Of a DNA stretch of 64,000 bases, positions 32,571-43,600 are shown in pieces. Location: NCBI RefSeq assembly GCF_029227915.1, contig NC_079875.1, forward strand, positions 30,008,001 through 30,072,000, written 5' to 3'. How positions within the stretch are numbered: position 1 is the first letter of the stretch; each line of letters starts with the position of its first letter. Under the pieces are notes generated by a model. That model had not been told where the DNA came from, did no database searches, and was given only the letters and a program-made list of their open reading frames with translations. This DNA is from Hydractinia symbiolongicarpus. Lineage: Eukaryota; Cnidaria; Hydrozoa; Anthoathecata; Hydractiniidae. The position numbers were made by a program, and so were the translations under genes.

Positions 32571-33423
32571 TGGAAATTGTGACTTAACGGTTCCAAGGTT
32601 GAGTAAAATTAACTTTGAAGAATACATCGAACATATATATTATTGTTCTGATAATCGTGTAGCGCGTCATCCATACTTAAAATTTTTCTTATTGAATATG
32701 CGCTTACGAATGCAAGCACTACAGCAGGGTAGCTTTCTTGTTTCCCAACAATTAAATGATGCACATCTCACAATTGCTGAACTGAGAGATAATTTACAAA
32801 ATGACGATGATTCAGTTCCACGAAAAATTATTAGTATTGGAAAAAACCTGGTGAATACTGATCAATACTGGAGAAACCAAAAAAAAAAAGTGGATGCTCT
32901 ATTGTTTTTCAGACGAAAGGAGTTTGGCGATTTACCGGGCTATTTTGATACCAACAGTTGTGCAGAATTCCATTGGAAACCATTACATGAATTACTTATT
33001 AAGTATCATGCCTTAATAAACAATTTAAAAGAAGATACTGTGCGGCAACAAATGGAAAACGACAGCAAATTCAAGCGGGAAATGATTCTACAAAATCTTC
33101 ATATCGTCACACAGTATTTTGATGCAAGGACTATAAATTACTTTGCCACAGTCAACAAGAAAGTGTTTCAATATAATGATAGTTGGTGGCGATATGAATT
33201 CGCTAAAGGTCGAGGTGAGATACATGGTCACGCAATTATATCGTCCTCTAAACACGCTCAAAAGGTCAAAACAATCATGGATGGATTGTCGAATGATGTA
33301 CCTGACTCACAAGCATCCCAAACTGCTGCACAAGAACTTCAAAATTGGTTGCAAACCACAAATGAAGACAGTGATGACATTTTTTCACTTCACTGCATCC
33401 TGCTGGGGGGAATGAAATTATAG
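32545..33423 (+). pseudogene. Helitron Rep domain, N-terminal part (HUH motif)
   Basis: 292 codons. MAYPTVFINGNCDLTVPRLS begins the Helitron-like N-terminal domain. DSWWRYEFAKGRGEIHGHAI contains the HUH-type His-Gly-His at residues 227-229 (33223-33231), which binds the metal in Rep nucleases. The frame ends in LGGMKL-stop. Another frame resumes with PAGGN and then TRTWVP-like sequence (about 33390-33500), joined across a run of six T near 33378-33383. The HUH and the two catalytic tyrosines are therefore now in different frames. Confidence 0.85.
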
Positions 33424-33509
33424 ATACCTCTGGAATTAGAACTTGGGTTCCAAACAAAAATCAATGGCCAACACCAGAAGGGAGTCAAGCTCCTCCAGAC
33501 CATAACCCA

Positions 33510-36500
33510 TTGGCGCAAGAACTTGCAGATGTCGCTAACCATGAAGGTGGTATAAGAGAGCAACATACTTATCTTGTTAATAGAATAGGTCTTCATAATT
33601 GTAATTCCAGTTGTTTGCGTTATCGTCGTAAGAATAATAAGGAAAAGGATACCGCTCCAAAAAAGTACTGTCGTTTTCATTTTGGTGATCTTGATCCACA
33701 AACCAAAAAAACAAGTGGCAAAGAGATTCATCCTTTTCATGCTGTCATAACAAAAGGGGAACATCCTAGATATGAGGGACCACGCGATCATCCTCGCCTA
33801 ATGATGCATGTTAAAACACGTCTGCTTAGTTGGCTAGCAAATTGTGACAGTCAAGTCATTATCGATCAGGATCTTCTGGCTCTTCAAAAATACATTGCTG
33901 GTTATGCTTGCAAGGGGGCAGCCTCAACTGAAGATTTGGTACATGTTTATCGGCATCTCATTGAAAACACTGCTGATGGAAGCACTGTTAAAAATTTGGC
34001 TCAACGACTACTTCAAAAAATTGCTGGCCTAGTAGATGTACCAGGTGCTGCGGCAGATTTTATTAATAGTGGTGGCCGTTTGACTAGATGTACCAGGAAT
34101 TTTCGATACATTGGTATCAGTGGCTTCCGAGCATTGGATACGTCTGGTGAAGATGGAACCGTTACAAAGAATAGCACATTGGATAAATATTTGAGCGATA
34201 AGCGTAGAGAAACTGAGCCAGAAATATCATTATGGAACTGGAGCAAGAAATGTAATTGTACCTGCAAAGTAGATCACGTGCCAGTTTTTACAGGAATATC
34301 TACAAAACCTGTTTGGCCTGTTACTGAGGACTATGCAAAAGCTATGCTCGTTATATTTTCTGTTGGAACGTGGCATAATACTGAAGAATTGAAGGGACAA
34401 CATGAGTCATTTGCTGCTGCTTTGGCTTCCTTTGTTCAAACTGAAAACTGTCCCCCTATATTAATAGATGCATTGAAGGAGGCTAAACAATCATTCGATA
34501 AAAAGAGTGAGAGAAAACAAAGTCACACTCGTGTAATCAATAATGAAACCGATAATCAGTCTTCATGTCAATCATCACAATATACAGATGCAAGTTCTCA
34601 AAGTTCCCAAAATTCAGTCATTGCACAAATGAACATAGGCAGAGCGATAATGAGAGATATTGCAAGGCATCACGTTGCTGATATCAATGAGCCGGATGTA
34701 CAACAAGTTCTTCCCAATGGAGGGCCTACATTTGATTGGAATAATTATGCAATTCAAAGTTTTGGTAGTCAATGGCCAATTAATGCTGACACATGGTTAC
34801 AATCTATATCTGAAGAAGCAGAAAGAAATGAATTGCAGCTGGCTGATGATTGTACCTTACCCCAAATAAACATCTTAAATGCTAATGAATTACAGAGAAC
34901 AGTCATTGGTATAAATCTTCAGCATTTATTGCAAGTTGCAAAAGGAACTTTGCCAACAGGTACCCAGCCATTACGTTTATTAATACAAGGAACAGCTGGT
35001 GTTGGGAAAACATTCATCATTACTGCGCTCACCAGAATCGTTCGGCGTATTTTTAAGCGAAATTCTGCTGTTATGAACTTGGCCCCAACTGGTGCAGCAT
35101 CAGTCCTCATACCTAATGGTCGCACTATACATTCAATGACTCCACCACCACACAAACTGAAAAAAGATAAGAATTTAAATTCTGTCCAGCTTTCTGACTA
35201 TCCGTTGGGTGATGTATCTCTAAGAAAGCTGAGAAAGTATACAGGTATGCATGAAAACAATGAACTGAAATTATTTCAACTTAATATTGATGAACGTAGC
35301 ATGCAGTCGAAGCTTCTTGTGGCCTGGTGCAGCCAAAGATTATGCGAGGCTACGGGAGACTTTGATAATTATTATGGTGGTGTACCAGCTGTCAATTTCT
35401 TTGGTGACCTTGGTCAGCTTGGACCAATTCGTGCTTTGGATCTACATCAGCCACCAAAACACGATGATTCGACAATCAACTTTGCTGGCTATGCAATCTA
35501 TCGCTCGTTTCAAGATGTTATTGTTCTTACAGAAACAATGCGTCAAGGCCCAGATCAGTTAGCTCTTTTGCAGCGACTACTTAGAATACGTAATGGATCG
35601 ATCACTCAACAAGACTGGCAAGATATAAATAGTCGTTACGAAGATGCTTTGCCACAAACCGAAAAATGTAACTTTTCGCATGGTCGCGTCCTTACATTGA
35701 TGGAAACATGGAATGAAGTTAATGAGGAAAATCACAATAAATTAGCTAGCCTTGGTGTGCCTGTTGCTGTAATTCCATCAAGAGGCCGTGGTAAACACCA
35801 CTCTTTGACTAATAAGCAACTGGGTCAAATACCGCTGAGATCTTTAATGGCAGTTGGTGCAACTGTAATACTCACTAAGAACCAAAAAGGTCTTACGGGC
35901 CTCGGTCTTAATAATGGTGCGATGGGAAAAGTAATTGCAATCCTTTATTCGCCAAATATGTCACCACCTGAATTTCCTATAGCTGTCATTGTCGATTTCC
36001 CAAATTATAAAGGCCCAATATGGATTCCAGAACATCCAACATGGATACCAATTACTACTGTTGAAGGTCGATGTGAATCTAATTGTTGCAGCAGAAATGG
36101 CCTGCCATTGATGCCAGGATATGCGATAACAATTGCTAAAAGTCAGGGTATGTCGATTGGAGATGGTAAAACTGCCGCCCACATGCGTATCAAGTTACAA
36201 CAATCAATTCAGATGGAAAAAAATAACCTTGGTACAGCTTACACTGCATTTTCAAGATGCGAAAAAGAAAGGAATTGGGCACTTGTCGAGCCAATTACTC
36301 AAGAACGTCTCTTGTACGTTAATACACATCCTCGTATGAAAGCCAGACAAGAGGAAGAGCAACGGCTGAAAGCATTATCAAATGAAACCATCAAAAAATT
36401 TGATATCACTATAGTAAAGTATATTAACTTGCTGAAAGACCTTGACGAGTTTTGCGATGATGATATTGAAGATGCAGTTTGTCCTTCACCATCTGCAGAT

Positions 36501-36533
36501 TGCTCATGTATTATATGCACTTCTCAATCATAA
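33510..36533 (+). CDS. Helitron Rep (Y2) C-terminal part and PIF1-like helicase
   Basis: 1007 codons, uninterrupted. LQKYIAGYACKGA carries the two Rep tyrosines Tyr128 and Tyr132 (33891-33905). A Ser/Gln-rich linker (~335-375) follows, then a superfamily 1 PIF1-type helicase: Walker A GTAGVGKT (494-501), AP-T-GAAS (525-531), motif II IDE (593-595), motif III FFGDLGQLGPI (630-640), TETMRQ (674-679), GLGLNNGAMGKV and motif VI GYAITIAKSQGMS (870-882) with YTAFSRC. Helitron Rep-Hel cuts and unwinds DNA for rolling-circle transposition. The C-terminus ends CSCIICTSQS, a small Cys cluster. The track start ATG is internal: coding similarity extends upstream to about 33390 in the same frame. Confidence 0.92.
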   Translation: MAQELADVANHEGGIREQHTYLVNRIGLHNCNSSCLRYRRKNNKEKDTAPKKYCRFHFGDLDPQTKKTSGKEIHPFHAVITKGEHPRYEGPRDHPRLMMHVKTRLLSWLANCDSQVIIDQDLLALQKYIAGYACKGAASTEDLVHVYRHLIENTADGSTVKNLAQRLLQKIAGLVDVPGAAADFINSGGRLTRCTRNFRYIGISGFRALDTSGEDGTVTKNSTLDKYLSDKRRETEPEISLWNWSKKCNCTCKVDHVPVFTGISTKPVWPVTEDYAKAMLVIFSVGTWHNTEELKGQHESFAAALASFVQTENCPPILIDALKEAKQSFDKKSERKQSHTRVINNETDNQSSCQSSQYTDASSQSSQNSVIAQMNIGRAIMRDIARHHVADINEPDVQQVLPNGGPTFDWNNYAIQSFGSQWPINADTWLQSISEEAERNELQLADDCTLPQINILNANELQRTVIGINLQHLLQVAKGTLPTGTQPLRLLIQGTAGVGKTFIITALTRIVRRIFKRNSAVMNLAPTGAASVLIPNGRTIHSMTPPPHKLKKDKNLNSVQLSDYPLGDVSLRKLRKYTGMHENNELKLFQLNIDERSMQSKLLVAWCSQRLCEATGDFDNYYGGVPAVNFFGDLGQLGPIRALDLHQPPKHDDSTINFAGYAIYRSFQDVIVLTETMRQGPDQLALLQRLLRIRNGSITQQDWQDINSRYEDALPQTEKCNFSHGRVLTLMETWNEVNEENHNKLASLGVPVAVIPSRGRGKHHSLTNKQLGQIPLRSLMAVGATVILTKNQKGLTGLGLNNGAMGKVIAILYSPNMSPPEFPIAVIVDFPNYKGPIWIPEHPTWIPITTVEGRCESNCCSRNGLPLMPGYAITIAKSQGMSIGDGKTAAHMRIKLQQSIQMEKNNLGTAYTAFSRCEKERNWALVEPITQERLLYVNTHPRMKARQEEEQRLKALSNETIKKFDITIVKYINLLKDLDEFCDDDIEDAVCPSPSADCSCIICTSQS

Positions 36534-36664
36534 TGATAATCACAACTGAAATTAACCTATGTTGCAGATAATATACATTAAAAAACATTGTATATGTTCA
36601 TATATTTGTTGTGAAATCAATATGCGAAGTAAAATTTTGATTTAGAAAATAAACAAAATAAAAA

Positions 36665-37064
36665 CCGTCTGCCCATGAATTCGTAATTATTGGATGTAAT
36701 AAGCCGAAGTCAAATACTTGATTATAATATCAATGTATAGTAAGCTGTATCCAAGAATCATGGTAAACATTTTTAATTCAACAGACAGAATAGTTGTTTC
36801 TCAAAACAACCGTCTGCCCATGAATTCGTAATTATTGGATGTAATAAGCCGAAGTCAAACACTTGATCTAATATCAATGTGTAGTAAGCTGTATCCAAGA
36901 ATCATGGTAAACATTTTTAGTTCGACAGACAGAATAGTTGTTTCTCAAAACAACCGTCTGCCCATGAATTCGTAATTATTGGATGTAATAAGCCGAAGTC
37001 AGATACTCGATTTAATATCAATGTATAGTAAGCTGTATCCAAGAATCATGGTTAAAATAAACTA
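36665..37064. repeat. 145-bp tandem repeat, about 2.8 copies
   Basis: CCGTCTGCCCATGAATTCGT starts at 36665, 36810 and 36954. The units are nearly identical; the last lacks its end. They lie 130 bp after the helicase stop codon. Short tandem arrays near one end are known in Helentron-type elements, so this may be part of the Helitron. Confidence 0.9.
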
Positions 37065-37065
37065 A

Positions 37066-39314
37066 AAATACTCTGCCTAAAATCAGGCATCAAGATGTGT
37101 GATTATTATCAACAAACTCAATTTAAAGGCAAATTAATCCTCGTTTTTTGTAAGAAGCCTAAGCATTTGTGTGCACTCAGAGTTTCTTAAAATTTTGATA
37201 ATTTGTGCATCAAATTTAAATTGTCCTTATTTAACACTGAAAAATCTTTTATTTACAAGGCTTTTTGTCTAAAATACATGCTCATTAACACATACCAAGT
37301 CTTAAGTTACTGAAGGCCCTAATATAATCAAGTTTGTAACCTGACTTTTGAGTTGATTTACCTTCTTGTGTTTTTTCCTTCTAAGAATGTAAAACAAAAG
37401 GTTTTTAACATTAAGCTAAGTCAATTTAAAAGTGGGTCACTTCTTGGTTTCCTCCCCTTTTTTTGTACTAAATTTTATGTGTTAATGTGTATGACATTCT
37501 AAACATTTAGTTCCGTGTATAGTATGTATACTTACAATTATCCCAGGGAGTTCATATTACTAAGTTTCAAGTTTTACTAAGTTCACTAAAACAATTTTTG
37601 TGTTTTTATTTTTATTTTACAAATTAAGTATCATCATCATTGACTTTTGTAACCAATGTCAGTAAATCCTGAAATTTCAAATTTGACATTTTAATATTCC
37701 TCAAAATCAGTACTATGGAAAGACTTTCACTATATAACAATGAAAATAATTTTTAACTGACCATAATGATACTATGATCCCCTAAGATATCACACAGTCT
37801 TGATTTCAAACCATGAAGGAAAAAACCTAAAAATTATGTGAGGACATTAAAGAGATATATCGGTGAGGATAGGTCCGGTTGTAAGGGGATGGAGGAGACC
37901 GGCAATTAATACCTTATGCATACAAAATTTTTTGTGTTGCTGGCCCAAAATGCTATATTTTTAGATGACTTCGTTTTCCAGAAATATGAGAAATAAATTT
38001 TTGCACATGCCAAAAGATTAGTAAAGGTATTCAGAAAAAAGTATTTTCAAATGTGGAACAAAGAACTCAATGTCTGAGGTTTAGGTTTGAAGTACGAACA
38101 AATAGAACATTTTTACGGATAAGAGATTTTAAATTTTTCACAGAACTTAGTTTTGCGGTTTTCAGCCAAATCCACAAAAATAAGTTATACGCATAAGGTA
38201 CAATCAGTTAAAAAGGAATCAAATTAGCACCAAATATTTGAAAATTAATGTATTTTGTAATTTCACTGATACTGTACACTTCCTGTTCCTTTGTTGCTCG
38301 CTTTTGTCTTTTTCCTGTTTTCAGGTACTATAATAAAAATTCCAAGGAATTTGTAGAAGACGTTAGCAAGTTTTTTCAAATTCTAATCGAAGATATAACG
38401 TGGCAGTTATTTTAAATGAAAAACAACCAGATAAGTAGCTCTTATTAATTAATTTTATATTTCATAGGTGGGACTGCCATTTTCACTATGTAATGTAATT
38501 TTTAAGTTAATTTAACAATTTTGGAACCACACTCGTTTCAATTTCACTTCTGTATAAAATGTGACATTATTAAGAGATTGTACCGCCAGTGAGTTTTTTT
38601 TTAATTTTTCATATCATTATTACTACTCTTTCACAGTGAGTTAGGACGGCCAAATGATACTTGTCATGTCATTTAATTTTTGGACTGCGCAATTCATAAT
38701 GTAAATTTGTAAATCATTTAGGAAAATTCTCTACACTAACAATGGTATCCATGACGCACCCTGGCAATGGTATCAATGAAACATACATGAAGGATTTATT
38801 TGGTAAGCATATACTCTACAAGCTTTTTTCTAAAATCATAGCAATGAGGGTGGGAAGTGATAGATGCTTAGTTCTAGCCTGTGTTAGGAAATGTAATTGT
38901 CTTAACTTTATTTTTTAGCATTTACACAATTTTTCAATCATCATAATCCTCAAATAATCCCCCTTACTTATATCAGTTATTAGTATAGTATTTAACCGTT
39001 ATAGGATCCTTCATGGTTGTTAGTCACAACGAAGTTTCAAAGTGAGAAAAATTGTTAGAACCTTGCGAGTATTGCAGTTAATAGACAGTTTAAACTTGTG
39101 TCTTAGGTCTACTTTTACGGCAGCATTAACGTCACCTAGAATTCAAATCGAGATGGCCGTATAAAGTAGGCTAGATAAGTTGCTACATAGATTATTTTTG
39201 AGTTTAGTCAGTAAAAATTTAGCTACCATAAGGGAATTAATTTAGCACGTTTTTGTCGATTTTGCAAAAATTCATTCTTGTAGAATACTTCTTTTTGAAA
39301 AACGAATTTCAATA
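37066..39314. other. No gene seen
   Basis: AT-rich sequence without family-bearing frames or splice-bordered exons. The Helitron 3' end should lie near the start of this stretch, but I found no clear hairpin followed by CTRR. Confidence 0.45.
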
Positions 39315-39772
39315 CCTTATTCGTACTAATTTTGCGTATTTGTGCAAAAAAGTTAGGTTTTGCGCGAAAATTATAAAGCGCAAAAATATAATACCTTTCC
39401 CGAATTTCATAAATTATAATAATTATGACGTCATCCAAAATTTTATAAACGTTTTATGCTCTTCTAATAAAGATATTCAGATAGAATATCAAAATATCAT
39501 GACAAAAATGAAGTTTTTAGAGCAATATAATATTCTAGTTGGATTTTATTTAGATTTAAAGAAAATAATTATTTTGAAAACGAGGCTATTCTTAGAAAGC
39601 TCGGCTATATGAAGGGTTTGGCCGTCACTTTTAGCTCGGAATTTTTGGGGGAATTGAATTTTGTGCATAAAAATAAATCCGCGCGAAATTCATTACTATT
39701 ACTATTGCGCGAAAATTATTACGCAAAATAATAATTTTTTTTCCGGTGCGCGAAAAATTAGTATCAATAAGG
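39315..39772. mobile_element. MITE related to the element at 11.7 kb
   Basis: The left end CCTTATTCGTACTAATTTTG and the reverse complement of the right end (CCTTATTGATACTAATTTTT) are inverted repeats. Both match the 11741-11931 element ends. TA precedes the left end; the right flank is TC, so one TA is probably mutated. The interior is rich in GCGCGAAAATTAT and TTTGCGC words. Confidence 0.65.
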
Positions 39773-39846
39773 TCATATTTTCCTTTTTGCTTTATCTAGC
39801 ATATTGTGAGCGTTATAAAGTAGACTTGTTACATTTACTTGTGTAT

Positions 39847-40160
39847 CAAGGGCTGATCCAAGCCAATTTGGACATCGGTATACCGATTTTGGGGACATCT
39901 AATTTGGGCGCCCAACTTAGAAACACATAATTTAAAATGCTTGAGAATTGCATTATTTCTTATTTTCTGGATATTTTATATCTCATATTATATTTATATA
40001 TATATCTTCAATCACAGAGAAGATATATATGTTCATAAAGAAACTATGTTCTATACTAAAAAAGAAAACGATATGCTAAAGCCATGCATTTTTGTTGCCC
40101 TAAAGGTTTTTCTATCTGCGGCGCTATCGACGCCAAAATAAATTTCTGGATCAGCCCCTG
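39847..40160. mobile_element. hAT-like MITE, 314 bp
   Basis: The left end CAAGGGCTGATCCAAGCC pairs with the right end TTCTGGATCAGCCCCTG. GGCTGATCCA / TGGATCAGCC is perfect. CA(G/A)GGGC ends are typical of hAT elements, but the expected 8-bp target duplication is not visible. GGTATACC (39881) and an AT-rich TATATAT core lie inside. Confidence 0.6.
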
Positions 40161-40963
40161 TGTATATCAAATATTAGTATAGTTGTTGCTCATGAGAACT
40201 TTGCATATTGGAAAAATTCATTAGAAGTATTGCAGTTAATATATTTAGCTTGTTAGTTTGTTATGTCTAGTTTATACAGTCGCATTAATGTCGTGTGGAA
40301 TTCAGATCTAGTACGATGTTTCAGTGACAGGAAGCTGATTGCCTATTTACATTATAACATCTTCTGCATACGTACTGGTCTGTTGAAATCATTTTGATGC
40401 GATGCTATTATACCTGTATAAAGTAGGCCTTAGATATGTCTCTATTTTGTCACGATTTTCATTATTATTTTCCTAAATTACCTAGCACTATATATAATAG
40501 ATCATAAATTTTAACGTTAACAGTTAAAGAAGAGAGAAAAAATCAATTTTGTGAAAAGTTGTATTAAATTAAAAATACAAGTATATAGAAGGCTTTTTGA
40601 ATTATTTGACTATATCGTCTGAACCAGATTATCAAGGGACCGAATGATAACATATCTGTAAAAAAATATAAATACCGAAATAGAGCATGCTGTAGTTTGC
40701 GGGAAATTATGAAGTACCTAAAAGCACCCTAGCAGTAAATCTTAATTACTTCCAATTAGACCCCCTTTTCTGATATTATATGTACCAAAAATACTAACCC
40801 TCCTCTCCAAAGACTGGTGGTTACCGAACATAAGAGCGCTACATAAACAAATACAAACTAAAAGTATCCGAAATCAAAATAAAAGTGAAGAAAAAATGGC
40901 CTGTTTTGTGATTTTTGCAACTGCTTCATTTGTATTTTTTAGCAAAACAAAAAATAACAAAAA

Positions 40964-41576
40964 ATGGAAGGTCAAATTGAAGGTCAAATTGATTGCCAAC
41001 TTGGTAAGTATATTATCGTTATTGTTATCATTAGTCGTATGCATGAATAAAAAACTTATCGCAAATATTCGTCCTTTTAAGTCGCGCTTTATGGTAAATT
41101 CATCGAGCACCGTATTAAACATCCCGGGTCAACGGGGTACAGATCGTTTGGCCGGTGGCTCAAGCAAGGTGGTGTGGAATGGACGGAGGGGGAAGATGCC
41201 ACGGAAACATTAAGTAAGATATCAATTTTCAAATGTTCAAAGTTCGTGTTACGTAATTAAACTATGGTATATATACTTCAGTTTTATCTATGAAATTTAT
41301 TGAATTAACCTTTCCTTTATTTTTCCTTTAGTGAATGTCTGGACTCGATTTCTAAGGTACAGATTGACCCACAGTGGTTCAATGGAGGCTGAGGTGTTTG
41401 GACGTTGGGTCCATAATGGCGGAAGAGAATTCCGAAAAAGCAAGGGTGAAGGAAGCAGTCGTGGTGGCCGACGCGGTCGTGGAGGTCAACGTGGTCGGGG
41501 GGGTCGGGGGGGGGGGGGGGGGGTCGTATCAGACCTTACTAATGTTTTTTTGTTTTTTTTTAATTTCGTCTGTTAA
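40964..41576 (+). CDS. Unrecognised small protein: two FGRW repeats and an RGG tail
   Basis: Model: 40964-41003, 41082-41213, 41332-41576, with TTTTAG/GTAAGT-type borders and agreeing phases, 138 residues. It starts MEGQIEGQIDCQL. Exons 2 and 3 each encode one copy of a ~40-residue repeat: F-I-E-H-R-I-K-H-P-G-S..FGRWLKQGG, and F-L-R-Y-R-L-T-H-S-G-S..FGRWVHNGG. The C-terminus is an Arg-Gly-rich RGG box (RGGRRGRGGQRGRGG), which in other proteins binds RNA. It runs into a G homopolymer (about 41496-41521), so the last residues depend on the exact G count. I do not recognise the family. A decayed paralogue at 48962-49527 shares the exon structure and even the upstream intron sequence, so this may be a low-copy mobile or duplicated gene. 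RNA binding is inference from the RGG box only. Confidence 0.6.
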
Positions 41577-42060
41577 CCTTTAGTAGAATGACGTAAGATC
41601 TCAACAAGAACAAGTCCTTTTGATTTAGAATTTCGTACTCCATAAGTCAGTGACAAAAGTAATTTTTGAGTAACTAAACGGTCTAATATGTAAAATATAC
41701 GCGGATATACACTACAAATGGTATTTGGGTAAAATGGTCATCATTTCCGGTCCACAAAATACAAACGAGAGATTGTGATGTGATATACACAATAAAGATA
41801 GTTAAAATTGTTATGAGTTGTCTACAAAGTTTCATCGTGCAATCATTTGTAGCATTGATTTTTTAAGGTCCCGTAAATCCTATAATTCCTGTTTCTTCGT
41901 CAATTACGTTTTATAGCAAGTGCTTCAGTTAACATCCGCCTGAGACACAGACTTCGAAGTTGCTCTCCTCTCGTTCTACTGAAGGTTAACCCTTCTAATT
42001 ATTTATTACTTTATTTTATTAGTATGAATTAAAGAATTCTATTCCATTTAATCGTTTTTA

Positions 42061-42201
42061 TCTATATTATAATACCCGTTTACGTCTGTCCTTCTGTCTG
42101 TAACGCAAAATGGTAGCTTAGCTGCGCAAGTAGCGAGACGCACGCAGTGCTGTATAAAAAAGACGGACGAACCGTGGATTTTTCCACGGGCCACCGACTA
42201 G
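42061..42201 (+). mobile_element. Helitron-like mini element, 141 bp
   Basis: It starts TCTATATTATAATACCCGTT after an A and ends CACCGACTAG before a T. The 3' hairpin CCGTGGA/TCCACGG lies eight to nine bases before CTAG. Against the 95-bp copy at 15.2 kb it has an extra GCGCAAGTAGCGAGACGCAC-containing segment, while both ends are conserved. Confidence 0.75.
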
Positions 42202-42609
42202 TTCTTTTTAAGTTGTTTCCACATTAGATTAAAAGGTGTTGATTTAAGTATATGATTGCTCCGCACTTCATTAATTAACTGCCCAATTGTCCTTTCGTTT
42301 TTTGTTCTTATAGGGTGAGGGTAAGAGTAGAAAAACTTTAGTCCCAATTACGTTATCGCTATTCATAAAATACCGCTGTTAGAAACCACAATTGTTACAA
42401 AGCATAATTTTTATGTCTCGCTTGGATAGCTAGACCGGTGGGGAAAGAGGGTTAAAATTATACATCTTATCTCAGATTTTTTTTTTCTAACACCTCTAAT
42501 ACTAATACCGTAATTCCTCTTTTTAGCCCCCGCGGGGGAGGGGATAAATTAGGGAGGTTTTAGACGGGGGGCTTAATAGAAGGGGTTTAAATAAAGGGAA
42601 CCTACATAA

Positions 42610-42990
42610 AGCAGACATTTCTCTTGCCTTGCCGGTACTTACCGTGCCTTTTCCTTGCCGTCCTTAATGCCTTTGCCTACGCTTCCCATGCCTAATTTAT
42701 CCCTGCTTTGCTGTTTCCTGTTTCTTTGCCGTGCCCTTACCTTGCCCTGCTTAATAATACACCCTTACTCTTCCTTTGCCGTTTCTGGTGCCTGCCTACT
42801 GTACCCTTGCCTGTGCCTCCCATGCCTTGCCTACCCCTGCCTTGCTGATTCCTCTTCCTGTTTCCTTGCCTGCCTTTGCCGTGCCCTTTCCTTGCTACCC
42901 CTGTCTTGCCTACCCCTGCCTTGCTGATTCCTCTTCCTGTTTCCTTGCCTGCCTTTGCCGTGCCCTTTCCTTGCCGTGCTTAATGCCTTT
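42610..42990. repeat. CCTTGCC-rich region with a 79-bp duplication
   Basis: The word (T)GCCTTGCC and its variants recur throughout. TTGCCTACCCCTGCCTTGCT and the following 60 bp are duplicated about 79 bp apart (near 42828 and 42907). Open frames here are by-products of the repeat. The complementary word GGCAAGG also recurs near 48850-48885. Confidence 0.75.
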
Positions 42991-43304
42991 GCCTTGGCAA
43001 CCTCTCCGCAACACTTTCTATACTGGTTGTTAGGTCCGCTTTTAATTCAGCCAGACCATAACAAGACATTATTGGCGCAATACTTTTGCAAACGTTTTGC
43101 TACACGATTATGTCTATTGCCAACAATTTTACGAAGCTAACAGAAGCGCCAGCAATAATACTATTCGTCTCAAAGGGGGTTTACATTCATCGTAAGTATA
43201 TGGACTCTTCTTTTCTTTAATTTTCATGTTGGAGTATTCAGCCCATTGATAGAATCTGTTACGGCGTCCTTATGGTTTAGAGACATCTGCAACAGCTTTA
43301 TGGC

Positions 43305-43600
43305 GCCGTAGATTAGTGGTTATAGCTCTCGTACTCTCTGCGGGAGACCCGGGTTCGATTCCTATTCACGGCAATTCAACATGGGCAAATGAAGGTTACC
43401 ATAGCCCTGGAGTAACCCATGTGAGAGTAATTGGGTAGATGGCTGCATGTGTGGGCCGTTGGATGTTGCCGGGAGTTGTCTAGTAGAGCGCGGGCCCTAA
43501 TTAGGTCTGCGTAGCTCAAAACGAGCATTAAATACTCTAGGACTCTCCATCTAAGCCATGGCCCCTCCTGGAAATAATAGACAGAGTATATCCCTGGATA
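43305..43600 (+). mobile_element. tRNA-derived SINE, second head type
   Basis: The head GCCGTAGATTAGTGGTTATA (A box) to CCCGGGTTCGATTCC (B box) and CACGGC closes a GCCGT/ACGGC acceptor-like stem (43305-43372). The body contains TTGTCTAGTAGAGCG, CGTAGCTCAAAACGAGC and TAAATACTCTAGGAC, homologous to the body of the 16.8-kb SINE although the two heads differ. Confidence 0.8.

Larger units (their letters stand above)
29964..37064 (+). mobile_element. Autonomous Helitron (OTU-Rep-helicase), slightly decayed
   Basis: One long plus-strand coding unit of about 2,200 codons, read in order 2A-like motif, OTU protease, Cys-rich region, Rep nuclease and PIF1-like helicase. It is interrupted by two nonsense codons and two frameshifts at T runs. 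Downstream lie 2.8 copies of a 145-bp tandem repeat. OTU-bearing Rep-Hel proteins are known for some Helitron/Helentron lineages. I could not identify the exact 5' TC and 3' CTRR ends; the end given is that of the tandem repeat. Confidence 0.85.

Noticed and set aside
36534-38000. Exact 3' terminus of the Helitron
   Set aside because: No hairpin followed by CTRR and T was found that could be defended.
42655-43033. Cys/Pro/Leu-rich secreted proteins in two overlapping frames
   Set aside because: They are translations of CCTTGCC repeats in two frames at once.
43305-43372. Possible functional tRNA gene
   Set aside because: The acceptor-like stem is good but it is followed by the SINE body; a dispersed repeat is the simpler explanation.
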